A stretch of 64,000 bases of DNA from an uncultured Saprospiraceae bacterium (GCA_937926205.1 CALEYL010000059.1:186001-250000); one strand, 5' to 3'. Positions 17,149-25,574 are shown, counted from the stretch's first letter. Notes: generated by a model from the sequence alone, not told the origin. Program-made: numbers and translations.

Positions 17149-17857
17149 GGGTTTGCATTACACTAACGATGTCGTCGTTCATGATGTCGCTTTCAATAAG
17201 ACCATCACGAAGGCGGATGATCCGGTGGGCGTGCTGGGCAATATCAGGTTCGTGGGTAACGAGGATGATGGTATTGCCTAATTTGTGAATTTCTTCCAGA
17301 ATGCCCATGATTTCCAGCGAAGTTTTGGAGTCGAGGTTACCTGTTGGTTCATCGGCAAGGATGATGGATGGGTTATTTACCAGTGCCCTTGCAATGGCAA
17401 CGCGCTGTCGTTGCCCGCCCGATAATTCGTTGGGTTTGTGATCCATGCGATCTTTAAGACCTACTGCTTCCATTACCGCTGTTGCACGGCTCAGGCGTTC
17501 GCTTTTGCTCAATCCGGCATAAACAAGCGGCAGGGCTACATTTTCAAGCGATGAAAGTCGCGGCAAAAGGTTGAAGGTTTGAAAGACAAATCCAATTTCT
17601 TTATTGCGCACCTCAGCCAGCTCATCGTCAGACATGGTGCTTACATTGGTGCCATTGAGCATGTATTCCCCGGAAGTGGGCGAATCTAGGCAACCGATCA
17701 GGTTCATCAGTGTTGACTTACCCGAACCGGAAGGGCCCATCAGAGCAACATACTCGTTTTTATGAATGTTGAGGGAAACAGATTGCAGGGCCCGTACCTC
17801 AGTGTCACCCATAATGTAAATTTTACGCAGTTCCTTTACGGAAATTATCGACTCCAT
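17138..17857 (-). CDS. ABC transporter ATP-binding protein (LolD/MacB type)
   Basis: A 239-aa ATPase subunit. Walker A GPSGSGKSTLMNLIG, Q-loop FVFQTFNLLPRLSSLENVALPL, signature LSGGQRQRVAIARAL, Walker B PSIILADEPTGNLDS, and H-loop ILVTHEPDIA are all intact. The FNLLP-type Q-loop and EPTGNLD are typical of the LolD/MacB/FtsE group, which works with FtsX-fold permeases in mechanotransmission or lipoprotein release. No permease is adjacent. An orphan FtsX/MacB permease lies at 45037-46290, but a functional link is only a guess. Located between gatC (48 bp upstream) and the adenosyltransferase. Confidence 0.94.
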   Translation of the reverse strand: MESIISVKELRKIYIMGDTEVRALQSVSLNIHKNEYVALMGPSGSGKSTLMNLIGCLDSPTSGEYMLNGTNVSTMSDDELAEVRNKEIGFVFQTFNLLPRLSSLENVALPLVYAGLSKSERLSRATAVMEAVGLKDRMDHKPNELSGGQRQRVAIARALVNNPSIILADEPTGNLDSKTSLEIMGILEEIHKLGNTIILVTHEPDIAQHAHRIIRLRDGLIESDIMNDDIVSVMQTHGD

Positions 17858-17905
17858 GTTATCAGATATTAAGTTTTTCCCGCACTTTCAGATACGGGGC
17901 AAAGA

Positions 17906-18193
17906 TCAATCCATCATTTTGGGCACCTTGAAGAAAGAACCATCGCTGAGAGGCGCATTTTTAAAAGCTGCTTCGCGCTGTGTCCAGTCTTCTGCTGCGT
18001 CTTCCCGCAGCGTTTGTATTTCTTCATTCACATAGACCAGTGGTTCAACTGTGTCGGTGTCTGGCTCATTTAGTTTTTCCACCATGTCGAGGATTTTGCT
18101 TAAATCCTGAAGGATGTTTTCACGAGTGTCTTCAGACAGCTCCAAACGGGCCAGGTGCTCAATGCGCAAAAGTAAGGTTCGATCTATCTGCAT
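17906..18193 (-). CDS. gatC: Aspartyl/glutamyl-tRNA amidotransferase subunit C
   Basis: A 95-aa subunit that stabilises GatA in the GatCAB complex, which amidates Glu-tRNA(Gln) and Asp-tRNA(Asn). Family features: LRIEHLARLELSEDTRENILQDLSKILDMVEKLNEPDTDTVEPL, and the C-terminal LREDAAEDWTQREAAFKNAPLSDGSFFKVPKMM. The length is normal. gatA and gatB are not adjacent, which is usual for Bacteroidota. It probably heads the gatC-ABC ATPase-adenosyltransferase unit, with a TACCTTTG element 38 bp upstream. Confidence 0.96.
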   Translation of the reverse strand: MQIDRTLLLRIEHLARLELSEDTRENILQDLSKILDMVEKLNEPDTDTVEPLVYVNEEIQTLREDAAEDWTQREAAFKNAPLSDGSFFKVPKMMD

Positions 18194-18230
18194 GGATTGC
18201 TATTTAGAAGTTTGACCTGTTTTTATCGGC

Positions 18231-18238
18231 CAAAGGTA
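18231..18238 (-). promoter_or_regulatory. gatC: -7 element TACCTTTG upstream of gatC
   Basis: A TAnnTTTG match on the minus strand, 38 bp upstream of the gatC start. No clear TTTG is seen at -33. Confidence 0.45.
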
Positions 18239-18362
18239 TGGATTCGTACCGGAGTTGTCTGGTGGCGAAGCGCTTTTTGCTAACGTGCTTTGTAAAAAAA
18301 GTTACGCTTGTTTTAAAATGACGTCTTATTTTCGTGGAAATTATAACCAACAGGCAGTCCAC

Positions 18363-19007
18363 ATGAATCAGGAACCTACACAGCCCATTGTCAAGCATAT
18401 TGCCATTGCCGGCAATATTGGCGCGGGTAAAACGACATTATGTACACAATTGGGGAAAAATTTCGGATGGGAGGTTCACTATGAATCGACTGATGACAAT
18501 CCTTATCTCAGTGATTTTTATGTAGACATGCGCCGGTGGTCGTTTAATCTCCAAATATTTTTTCTCAACAACCGCTACCAGCAGGTTTTGAAAATCCTCC
18601 AGGGGGAAACAACGGTCGTACAGGATCGAACCATTTATGAGGATGCATATATCTTTGCGCCCAACCTCCACGATATGGGCTTGATGACATCCCGCGATTT
18701 CGACAATTATTTCAGCTTGTTCCAGACCATGTCTTCCCAAATTCAGCCGCCGGATTTGCTGATTTACCTGCGCGCGGGAATACCAACACTCGTCAACCAC
18801 ATCCAGCGCCGCGGACGCGACTACGAAGGCAACATGAGCCTGGACTACCTGCGTCGCCTTAACGACCGTTATGAGCAGTGGATCAGCGGTTATAAAGATG
18901 GAAAACTACTCATCATTAACGCCGATGAAATAGACTTTATGGACAACCCGGAAGATCTGGGTAAAGTCGTTAATCAGGTGAGCGCGGAATTACACGGCTT
19001 GTTTTGA
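18363..19007 (+). CDS. Deoxynucleoside kinase (dNK family)
   Basis: A 214-aa cytosolic kinase for deoxynucleoside salvage. The P-loop is IAIAGNIGAGKTTLCTQLGK (~12-31). The catalytic Glu region is VHYESTDDNPYLSDFY, the ERS/DRS-like motif is VVQDRTIYEDAYIFA, and the LID Arg-rich segment is HIQRRGRDYEGNMSLDYL. It resembles the bacterial deoxyadenosine/deoxyguanosine kinase group. The ATG at 18363 (MNQEPTQPIVKHIAIAG) is preferred because the 108-bp longer frame runs into the promoter area of the divergent gatC. It ends just before the 182-bp inverted-repeat element. Confidence 0.94.
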   Translation: MNQEPTQPIVKHIAIAGNIGAGKTTLCTQLGKNFGWEVHYESTDDNPYLSDFYVDMRRWSFNLQIFFLNNRYQQVLKILQGETTVVQDRTIYEDAYIFAPNLHDMGLMTSRDFDNYFSLFQTMSSQIQPPDLLIYLRAGIPTLVNHIQRRGRDYEGNMSLDYLRRLNDRYEQWISGYKDGKLLIINADEIDFMDNPEDLGKVVNQVSAELHGLF

Positions 19008-19011
19008 TTAA

Positions 19012-19193
19012 GAGCTTGTTCGGGAATTCCTCAATTGACTTCGTCGAATCTTCGATTTGGCTGCGAGTGGCAAATTTTATTTGATACCACGTTGAATTTT
19101 TTCGCCATAGCTGCCGGCTATGTCTGCAAAATTCGCCTCGTCTAAAATAAAATTTCCCTACCCTCGCTCAATCAGAAAATCCCGAACAAGCTC
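19012..19193. mobile_element. MITE-like 182-bp inverted-repeat element with TAA duplication
   Basis: The ends are GAGCTTGTTCGGGA at the left and its exact complement TCCCGAACAAGCTC at the right, flanked on both sides by TAA (19009-19011 and 19194-19196), consistent with a 3-bp target duplication. Inside are further complementary pairs: AAATTTTATTT near 19072 with AAATAAAATTT near 19145, and CATAGC-tgccg-GCTATG near the centre. The whole element can therefore fold into one long imperfect hairpin. There is no coding capacity. It lies between two convergent genes, where it may also act as a transcription stop. Confidence 0.75.
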
Positions 19194-19378
19194 TAAGGCT
19201 TTTGGAGCTCTGCCCGGCTGTCTAACCCGGCAACCTCTTGTTTGTCCTGAGTTGGAGACTTCTCTCTGTTTAAAAACAGGGCGCCCAACACGAGTCCGTG
19301 TATCAGAATGGTAACGAAGAGCGCCAATGCACGGTTGTTGCGGGCATTCCGCCGCTCAAGAATTTCGTTTGAAGTCAT
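19193..19378 (-). CDS. 61-aa single-TM protein, unknown
   Basis: MTSNEILERRNARNNRAL, then a hydrophobic helix (ALFVTILIHGLVLGALFL), then a charged tail with KSPTQDKQEVAGLDSRAELQKP. The basic N-terminus, single helix and ILIHGLVLGALF pattern resemble the membrane anchor of TonB-like or small inner-membrane proteins. The stop codon TAG (19193-19195) spans the edge of the inverted-repeat element. Before insertion the same position would have read TAA, so the protein would have been unaffected. Small and without a recognised family, hence moderate confidence. Confidence 0.6.
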   Translation of the reverse strand: MTSNEILERRNARNNRALALFVTILIHGLVLGALFLNREKSPTQDKQEVAGLDSRAELQKP

Positions 19379-19556
19379 GGCGTGTTGTTTTGAATTGTGA
19401 GCTTGTCGAAGTAAGTCTGCAAAAACACTTAACGGCGCTTTTTTTTATTGTATTACGCCATCGCCGTTAAAAAAATCATAAGAATGCAAGCCGGGTTTGT
19501 GTGCGGTTATTCTCCTTCCCAACAGTTCCTTATCTTCGCTGATAAATGATTGTACC

Positions 19557-20204
19557 ATGCTTCAGCAACTGCTCGAAGAATTAACACCCTCAGGCGCCAA
19601 ATTGGTTGCCGTTTCCAAAACCCAATCTGTTGAAGCCATCGAGGCGCTTTACCGGCAAGGCCAGCGAAGATTTGGTGAAAACCGGCCAAGAGAACTGGAA
19701 GAAAAACACAAGCTGCTGCCAGCTGACATTGAATGGCATTTTATCGGTCATTTGCAAAGCGGTAATGTCAAATACATTGCGCCTTTTGTGCACATGATTC
19801 ATTCAGTGGACAGCTTATCTCTCTTAGTGGAAATCAACAGGCAGGCAGCTAAATATGATCGCGTAATTCCTTGCCTGTTGCAGTTTAAAATTGCAAAAGA
19901 AGCCTCTAAATATGGCCTGGATCTGACTGCCGCTGAGGCTTTGCTCCGTTCTGACGCTTTTCTCCAAATGAAACACATCCGCATCGTGGGGGTCATGGGG
20001 ATGGCCACTTATACAGACGATGTTGATCTGGTGCGGGCAGAATTTCGCCAGCTCCGACAGTATTTTGAAGCCCTGAAAATGGTATTTTTTGCCGAAGACG
20101 CCACCTTTTGTGAAGTTTCAATGGGTATGTCGGGCGACTACAAAATAGCGATAGAAGAAGGCAGTACGATGGTAAGGATTGGAAGCCTGTTGTTTGGCGG
20201 ATAA
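19557..20204 (+). CDS. YggS/PLPBP-family pyridoxal phosphate homeostasis protein
   Basis: A 215-aa single-domain PLP-binding TIM barrel that buffers PLP and affects amino-acid homeostasis. Motifs: KLVAVSKTQSVEAIEALY (the PLP lysine), FGENRPRELEEKH, IEWHFIGHLQSGNVKYIAP, IHSVDSLSLLVEIN, and near the end CEVSMGMSGDYKIAIEEGSTMVRIGSLLFG. The ATG at 19557 gives the standard start MLQQLLEELTPSG; the upstream in-frame start adds 20 residues without homology features. It converges with xseA, leaving a 5-bp gap. Confidence 0.95.
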   Translation: MLQQLLEELTPSGAKLVAVSKTQSVEAIEALYRQGQRRFGENRPRELEEKHKLLPADIEWHFIGHLQSGNVKYIAPFVHMIHSVDSLSLLVEINRQAAKYDRVIPCLLQFKIAKEASKYGLDLTAAEALLRSDAFLQMKHIRIVGVMGMATYTDDVDLVRAEFRQLRQYFEALKMVFFAEDATFCEVSMGMSGDYKIAIEEGSTMVRIGSLLFGG

Positions 20205-20209
20205 ATGGG

Positions 20210-21433
20210 CTAAACCTGACTTTCCAATGTTCCGTCTTCAAAATGTGTCGTAATGCGGTCGCCTGGATTGTGCCCGGAAGCAGTCCGTATGATGTCGCCA
20301 TCTTTAGTCGTGAGGGTATATCCCCGCTTCAGGGTGTTTTCTACCCGCAATAGCTCAAGCAACGCTTCTTGTTGTTTCAATCCGAGGGCGCTTTCGCGCA
20401 AATGCTGCCGAAACAAAACCGGAATCAGGCTTTCCCGTTGCAACAAAACCTGCCGTGCTGTATTTATTTTTTGCGTGGTTGCCATTCCCAGATGTTGCTC
20501 CAGATTCCAAAGGTCAAGCTTTTCGCCTTCAAGGCGTTTTCGCAATGCTTCCTGAATGGCCATTTGTAGCCGAACGAGGTTTTCTTCAAAATACAGGTTG
20601 TGGCCAATCAGAAAATCGGCTACAGCAGTTGGTGTTTTTAATGCGGTATGAGCCACAAGGTCCAGAACGGTCTCGTCCGTATCGTGGCCGATACCACTCA
20701 AAACAGGCAAAGGAAGCTTCGCCATTTGAGCGCAAACGGCATAAGCATCAAATACGGACAAGTCCAGCCGGGCGCCACCGCCCCTGATGACTACCAGGCA
20801 GTCAAAACGATGCTTTTGGGACTTGATTTTTTTTAACTGGGAAAGCACTTCCTGTTCGGCAAGTTCACCCTGCACTGCAACCGGAAACAACTCGAACGCA
20901 AACCCATAACCGTAGCGATTGTTTTTCAGGTGTTTCCAAAAATCCTGAAACCCGGCCGCATTTTGAGATGATAAAACCGCGATGGATTGGATGACCCGGG
21001 GAAGCGGCAATTGGCGGTTGGCGTCAAACAGCCCCGCATCCTTTAGCTTCTGGAGGGTATTCCGACGCTCCATTTCCAGTTTGCCAAGGGTATAGGCAGG
21101 GTCTATGTCCTGAATCTGGAGTTTAAAGCCATAGCGTTCGTGAAATTCTACGCGCACTTTTAACAAAACTTCTACACCTGCCTGAAGAAGGTCTCGCCAG
21201 ATCGCGCCAAGCCTGAATTGCAACTGTCGGGCGTTTTGTTGCCAGATGACGGCATCTGCCTGAGCAAGAATTTCATCCGGCAAATCGCCTTTTTGAACCA
21301 AATTCAGGTAATAATGCCCACGGTTTTCATTAACCTGAGCAATTTCAGCACGTACCCACAGGGCATCCGGCAGGTTGAGCGCCAACACGCGGCGGACATG
21401 CTCGTTTAAGTCGTGTAAGGAGTAGGATTTCAC
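20210..21433 (-). CDS. xseA: Exodeoxyribonuclease VII large subunit
   Basis: A 407-aa subunit of the nuclease that degrades single-stranded DNA to oligonucleotides. The N-terminal OB-fold is LWVRAEIAQVNENRGHYYLNLVQKGD. The central nuclease domain is at ~125-300 with SIAVLSSQNAAGFQDFWKHL, CLVVIRGGGARLDLSVFDAY, PVLSGIGHDTDETVLDLVAH and KTPTAVADFLI. The C-terminal coiled region ends with LKRGYTLTTKDGDII. The start codon is GTG (21431-21433). The small subunit gene xseB is not adjacent, so it must lie elsewhere if present. Confidence 0.96.
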   Translation of the reverse strand: MKSYSLHDLNEHVRRVLALNLPDALWVRAEIAQVNENRGHYYLNLVQKGDLPDEILAQADAVIWQQNARQLQFRLGAIWRDLLQAGVEVLLKVRVEFHERYGFKLQIQDIDPAYTLGKLEMERRNTLQKLKDAGLFDANRQLPLPRVIQSIAVLSSQNAAGFQDFWKHLKNNRYGYGFAFELFPVAVQGELAEQEVLSQLKKIKSQKHRFDCLVVIRGGGARLDLSVFDAYAVCAQMAKLPLPVLSGIGHDTDETVLDLVAHTALKTPTAVADFLIGHNLYFEENLVRLQMAIQEALRKRLEGEKLDLWNLEQHLGMATTQKINTARQVLLQRESLIPVLFRQHLRESALGLKQQEALLELLRVENTLKRGYTLTTKDGDIIRTASGHNPGDRITTHFEDGTLESQV

Positions 21434-21447
21434 AAATGTGGACTTGC

Positions 21448-21894
21448 CTATTCGAGACCGAATGTGAAACGACCGTTCTGATAACTGACCATAGGCAAAT
21501 ACCGATAGCCTTCTACCTCCTGAGCTTCGTCAACCTGGGCGTGGTAAACCGTCAACCCGTCGTCCTGACGCAGCACATAAAAATAGTCGCCGGAGCCAGC
21601 CCACCAACCGCCCACTGCTACGACGGCTTCTTTCGGAATGTCGAAGTTCGAATAATCCTCCGGACTAATCTTATCGCAGGCATTGATGTCCGCAATTTTT
21701 GTCTTGCTTTCATTTACAATGATGAAAACGCCGTTTTGCGGACTTTCTGAATTTTCATTGGTGATTTCGCAAAGCAACTGAACATTTAATGCCTTGTCCG
21801 TTTCAGTGGCGTCCTGATCTGCCTGCTTATCGCTTTTACAGCCTGAAAAAAATAAAAATGAGATGAAAAAAATGGATGTACACAGGTGTTTCAT
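21448..21894 (-). CDS. Putative lipoprotein, 148 aa
   Basis: Signal peptide MKHLCTSIFFISFLFFSGC with lipobox FSGC (Cys ~19), which is why the ATG at 21894 is chosen over the one 27 bp upstream. The mature sequence starts KSDKQADQDATETDKA, then a compact alpha/beta domain with VVAVGGWWAGSGDYFYVLRQDDGLTVYHAQVDEAQEVEGYRYLP. No family recognised. It sits 14 bp upstream of xseA on the same strand and may share its transcript. Confidence 0.78.
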   Translation of the reverse strand: MKHLCTSIFFISFLFFSGCKSDKQADQDATETDKALNVQLLCEITNENSESPQNGVFIIVNESKTKIADINACDKISPEDYSNFDIPKEAVVAVGGWWAGSGDYFYVLRQDDGLTVYHAQVDEAQEVEGYRYLPMVSYQNGRFTFGLE

Positions 21895-22062
21895 TGTTCT
21901 ATAGTTTATGGATTTTAGCATTGTAAATCAGGTTTTTGTGGTTTTTCTCGATGAATCCGTGGGTATCATCCTGATGAATTACACGCGGTAATCGAAAATA
22001 TTTTTCTTCACCTGTTTTGCCTGACAGGGAACTTTTGTAAATTTGCCGTGCTTTTTAAAAAT

Positions 22063-22137
22063 GGTGGGTGTAGCTCAGCTGGTTAGAGCGCCGGATTGTG
22101 GTTCCGGAGGTCGCCGGTTCAAACCCGGTCATTCACC
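22063..22137 (+). tRNA. tRNA-His (GTG anticodon)
   Basis: Cloverleaf: G-1 at 22063, acceptor GTGGGTG pairing with CATTCAC, D-arm GCTCAGCTGGTTAGAGC, anticodon stem CCGGA-TTGTGGT-TCCGG with anticodon GTG, and T-arm GCCGG-TTCAAAC-CCGGT. C73 pairs with the extra G-1, the histidine identity element. CCA is not encoded. A terminator follows at 22150. Confidence 0.97.
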
Positions 22138-22149
22138 CTAAAGCAACGA

Positions 22150-22177
22150 GCCTCTGCACTTTTGCAGGGGCTTTTTT
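22150..22177 (+). terminator. Intrinsic terminator after tRNA-His
   Basis: GCCTCTGCA / TGCAGGGGC stem (one G-T pair) with a CTTT loop, followed by TTTTTT. It lies 12 bp past the tRNA and ends just before the convergent lptE-like gene. Confidence 0.85.
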
Positions 22178-22179
22178 AT

Positions 22180-22680
22180 TTACCAGTTGGTAAAAGCCTT
22201 GTTAAAAATGTCTTCCATGATTTGGTCGCTGATGGTTTGAATGGCCTCATCCTGAACAGAAGTCAAACTGGCGGTGCTTGGGAAATTATAGAAAAAGGAA
22301 AAATTTTGTTTCCAGTTTTTTTGCTCGTTTTTGTGGTTGATGTATTCAATGGCAGTCACAATGGTCAATCGGTTAAGGGCCGTCTGTTCTCCCGGCTGTG
22401 GCGATTCTGAGCTAACCCGATAATCAACAATGGTTCCTTTAAATTCGATATCTGGTGTTTTGTCATTCAGGACCAGCCTCGACTCTGTTCTGATTTTTTC
22501 TTTCAATGCCTCTGTCAAAGTTTGCTGTAATGAAGGAGCGGCATCCAGGGCATTGTTCCGGAATTGATCAACGTAATAAGTTTTGGTTTCCGCATCAATG
22601 TCAATGCCGCGAAAAGAATAACATCCCTGCCATGTGATTACGCAAAGCAGAGAAAGAAGCAGGATAAGACGTCGTGCCAT
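22180..22680 (-). CDS. lptE: LptE-family LPS-assembly lipoprotein
   Basis: A 166-aa outer-membrane lipoprotein. The signal peptide MARRLILLLSLLCVITWQGC carries a lipobox with Cys20. The mature part is SFRGIDIDAETKTYYVDQFRNNALDAAPSLQQTLTEALKEKIRTESRLVL, then a beta region GTIVDYRVSSESPQ and FNFFYNFPSTASL-like sequence. This is the pattern of Bacteroidota LptE proteins, the plug partner of LptD. Gene order miaB / sigma-54 regulator / lptE on one strand is a recognised Bacteroidota arrangement and strengthens the call. secG, often next, is not here; tRNA-His follows instead. Confidence 0.88.
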   Translation of the reverse strand: MARRLILLLSLLCVITWQGCYSFRGIDIDAETKTYYVDQFRNNALDAAPSLQQTLTEALKEKIRTESRLVLNDKTPDIEFKGTIVDYRVSSESPQPGEQTALNRLTIVTAIEYINHKNEQKNWKQNFSFFYNFPSTASLTSVQDEAIQTISDQIMEDIFNKAFTNW

Positions 22681-22794
22681 GGAGTGCGTTTCTTTTGAGT
22701 GTTTGAAGGATTGAGTATTTGAAGAACGGATTTCATCAGCTTTTCGTCATTCTCCCCGTTGAATTTTCAAATCACCAAATTTTCAAACCCGTCC

Positions 22795-24090
22795 TTAAAT
22801 ATCATACTCTTTAATCTTTCGGTACAGGGTTCTTTCCGAAATGCCAAGATCCTGTGAAGCTTCCTTGCGTTTACCGCTGTGCTTTCGGAGTGCTTTGCGG
22901 ATAAGTTCTTTTTCGTTTTCTTCAATAGACAGCGTTTCTTCCACTTCTTCAGTAGGGTCGTAGGCCGCATGCCCTTGCCCGTCAATGATTATGGGCTTGG
23001 AAGGCGAAGGGATGTCGAAGTTTTCCGAATTCGTCCGGGCAGGTTCCGCCATTGATTTCCTGTTGTATTCGAGGGCAGCCCGTTCATGTTCTGCGCTACT
23101 GTATTCGGGCATTTGCAGGCCCCTTAAGGTAGCGGTATCGGGCATATTCAGGTCGTTGCTGCGGATCAGTTCGAAAACGAGCGACTTCAAATCATTCAGG
23201 TCGCGTTTCATATCAAACAGCAATTTGTACAGAATTTCCCTTTCCTGAAAGCCGTTGCTGTCCTGATGGGAGCCATCAGTACGTATCGGCAGGTTCCGTT
23301 TTGCAATGGTTGGGATCAGGGTGAGCAGGTTTTCAGAGGTGATGACTCTGTTTTCTGACAGCACCGACAATTGTTCCGCAACATTCTTCAGCTCACGGAT
23401 ATTTCCGGGCCAGTTGTAATTTTCTACCAGTAATTGGGCCCGTTCGTCCAGTTGCACCGGCGGAGTGCGGTATTTTTCTGCAAAATCGGAAACGAATTTC
23501 CGGAACAGCAGGTAAATGTCTTCCTGTCGGTCGCGGAGTGCAGGGAGCCGAATGGGCACGGTATTGAGTCGGAAATAGAGGTCTTCCCGAAATTTGTTTT
23601 TACGGATACTCTCTTCGAGATCCACATTTGTAGCGGCAATGATCCGGACATCCGTTTTTAAGGTTTGGGAAGATCCAACGCGGATAAATTCCCCGCTTTC
23701 CAGCACCCGGAGCAGGTATGCCTGCGTATCCAAAGGCATTTCTGCAATTTCATCCAGAAAGATCGTTCCGCCGTCGTAGGTTTCAAAATAGCCTTTGCGC
23801 TCCCCGGTAGCGCCGGTAAACGCGCCTTTTTCATGTCCAAAAAGCTCAGAATTGATGGTGCCTTCCGGAATGGCGCCGCAGTTAATGGCGATGAATTTAT
23901 TGTGTTTGCGGGCACTTTGATCGTGGATGATGCGCGAAAAAACCTCCTTACCCACGCCACTTTCACCGGTAATCAGTACGGACAAATTGGTGCCGGCCAC
24001 GCGAAGCGCTGTACTCAGCGCCCGGTCAAGTTGTTCAGACCGGCCTACAATGCCGTATCGTTGTTTTATGGATTGGAGGGTATTGCTCAT
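22795..24090 (-). CDS. Sigma-54 interacting transcriptional activator (no receiver domain)
   Basis: A 431-aa enhancer-binding protein. The AAA+ domain starts almost at the N-terminus (~residues 12-240). Walker A is ITGESGVGKEVFSRI, the sigma-54 contact loop is EKGAFTGATGERKGYFE, Walker B is GGTIFLDEIAEMP, and the Arg finger region is KFREDLYFRLNTVPI. A long low-complexity linker (~250-385) precedes a Fis-type helix-turn-helix (ELIRKALRKHSGKRKEASQDLGISERTLYRKIKEYDI). With no receiver, GAF or PAS domain, activity is probably set by another protein or is constitutive. It lies 44 bp downstream of miaB and upstream of lptE, possibly in one transcript. Its targets are unknown. Confidence 0.93.
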   Translation of the reverse strand: MSNTLQSIKQRYGIVGRSEQLDRALSTALRVAGTNLSVLITGESGVGKEVFSRIIHDQSARKHNKFIAINCGAIPEGTINSELFGHEKGAFTGATGERKGYFETYDGGTIFLDEIAEMPLDTQAYLLRVLESGEFIRVGSSQTLKTDVRIIAATNVDLEESIRKNKFREDLYFRLNTVPIRLPALRDRQEDIYLLFRKFVSDFAEKYRTPPVQLDERAQLLVENYNWPGNIRELKNVAEQLSVLSENRVITSENLLTLIPTIAKRNLPIRTDGSHQDSNGFQEREILYKLLFDMKRDLNDLKSLVFELIRSNDLNMPDTATLRGLQMPEYSSAEHERAALEYNRKSMAEPARTNSENFDIPSPSKPIIIDGQGHAAYDPTEEVEETLSIEENEKELIRKALRKHSGKRKEASQDLGISERTLYRKIKEYDI

Positions 24091-24134
24091 GCTCTGGGAG
24101 ACAATATACGTCAGCTATTTGTTGATGATTCAAT

Positions 24135-25574
24135 TTAAACCAGCTCCCCGCGCAAGGTTGCACTGGTTGCATCTTTAATGAGTACCCGGGCATAATCGCC
24201 GGGCTTCAGTCCTTCTTTCTTAGGGAATACCACCATTTTATTTTGCGAATTCCGGCCTTTGAATTCCAGATCCGAACGCTTGGAGTCGCCTTCAATCAGT
24301 ACTTCGACCGTTTTTCCGACATCGGCAAGGTTGTGCTGCAACGAAATTTCATTCTGCAAACGGATGATCTCTTCAAGGCGCCGCTTTTTTACAGCTTCAG
24401 GGATGTCGTCTTCGAATTTTCTTGCCGCCAGTGTTCCCGGACGTTCGGAATAAGTAAACATGTACGACATGCTGTATTGTGCGAAACGCATCATGCTTAG
24501 CGTATCCTGATGTTCTTCTTCGGTTTCTGTACAAAAACCTGCAATAATGTCAGAAGAAATGCTGCAATCAGGGAGGATGCGTTTGATGGCACGGACCCGA
24601 TCCATATACCATTCACGATCGTAGGTGCGGTTCATTACCTCCAGCACACGGCTGTTACCGGATTGTACCGGAAGGTGGATGTATTTGCATATGTTGTCGT
24701 AGCGTGCCATGGTGTGCAGCACTTCGTCGGTCATGTCCTTGGGGTGTGAGGTGGAAAAGCGCACCCGCAGTCCGGGATGAACCTTGGCCACTAATTCCAG
24801 CAGGTTGGCAAAGGTGAGGGTCGCGCCGGTTTCCGGATTTTCCCATTTGTAAGAATCGACGTTCTGTCCAAGCAATGTCACTTCGCGATAGCCGCGCTCA
24901 TACAATTCGGCAGCTTCTGCAACAATGCTGAAGGCATCGCGACTGCGTTCGCGGCCACGTGTAAAAGGCACCACGCAAAAAGAGCACATGTTGTCGCAAC
25001 CGCGCATGATTGAGATGAACGCAGCGACCCCATTGCTGTCTAATCGCAGTGGACTGATATCGGCGTAAGTTTCCTCTCTGGACAGGAAGACATTGATCCC
25101 TTTGTCTCCGTCTTCTGCGTCAGCAATCAGCTTGGGGAGATCGCGGTACGCATCGGGGCCAACGACCAGATCTACCAGTTTTTCCTGTTCGAGAAATTGT
25201 TTTTTCAGGCGCTCAGCCATACAGCCTAATACGCCAACGAGTGTGCCCGGCCGTTGTTGCTTCACTTTGTCGAAAATGCGCAGCCGCTTGCGCACGGTAT
25301 CTTCTGCTTTTTCGCGAATGGAGCAGGTATTGATGAGAATGAGATCAGATTGCTCCAAACTGCGGGTTGGCTGGTAACCCATATCAGCAAGGATGGAAGC
25401 GACAATTTCGCTGTCGCTGAAATTCATCTGACATCCGTAGCTTTCTATATAAAAATGCTTGCCCGCCGGCAAAGCGCCTGTTGGCGATTCCTGCAAAAAC
25501 ACTTCACCCTGCCGGGTTTCGTCTACTACCTTTGGCAGGTCGTTCAGCGTCGGATTATTGTCGTAAAGCAGCAT
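24135..25574 (-). CDS. miaB: tRNA-2-methylthio-N6-dimethylallyladenosine synthase MiaB
   Basis: A 479-aa radical SAM methylthiotransferase that converts i6A37 to ms2i6A37 in tRNA. The N-terminal UPF0004 domain holds three cluster cysteines (YIESYGCQMNFSDSE, LINTCSIREKAEDTV, VGVLGCMAERLK). The radical SAM motif is MRGCDNMCSFCVVPFTRGRE (CxxxCxxC). The C-terminal TRAM domain (~410-479) includes GKTVEVLIEGDSKRSD and GDYARVLIKDATSATLRGELV. The ATG at 25574 is chosen because the -7 box at 25605-25612 lies inside the longer frame (start 25622), making that start unlikely to be transcribed. Confidence 0.97.
   Translation of the reverse strand: MLLYDNNPTLNDLPKVVDETRQGEVFLQESPTGALPAGKHFYIESYGCQMNFSDSEIVASILADMGYQPTRSLEQSDLILINTCSIREKAEDTVRKRLRIFDKVKQQRPGTLVGVLGCMAERLKKQFLEQEKLVDLVVGPDAYRDLPKLIADAEDGDKGINVFLSREETYADISPLRLDSNGVAAFISIMRGCDNMCSFCVVPFTRGRERSRDAFSIVAEAAELYERGYREVTLLGQNVDSYKWENPETGATLTFANLLELVAKVHPGLRVRFSTSHPKDMTDEVLHTMARYDNICKYIHLPVQSGNSRVLEVMNRTYDREWYMDRVRAIKRILPDCSISSDIIAGFCTETEEEHQDTLSMMRFAQYSMSYMFTYSERPGTLAARKFEDDIPEAVKKRRLEEIIRLQNEISLQHNLADVGKTVEVLIEGDSKRSDLEFKGRNSQNKMVVFPKKEGLKPGDYARVLIKDATSATLRGELV

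Noticed and set aside
18363..19378. Insertion-truncated 61-aa gene
   Set aside because: The reconstructed site without the element also gives a stop codon at the same place, so the gene is not truncated by the insertion.
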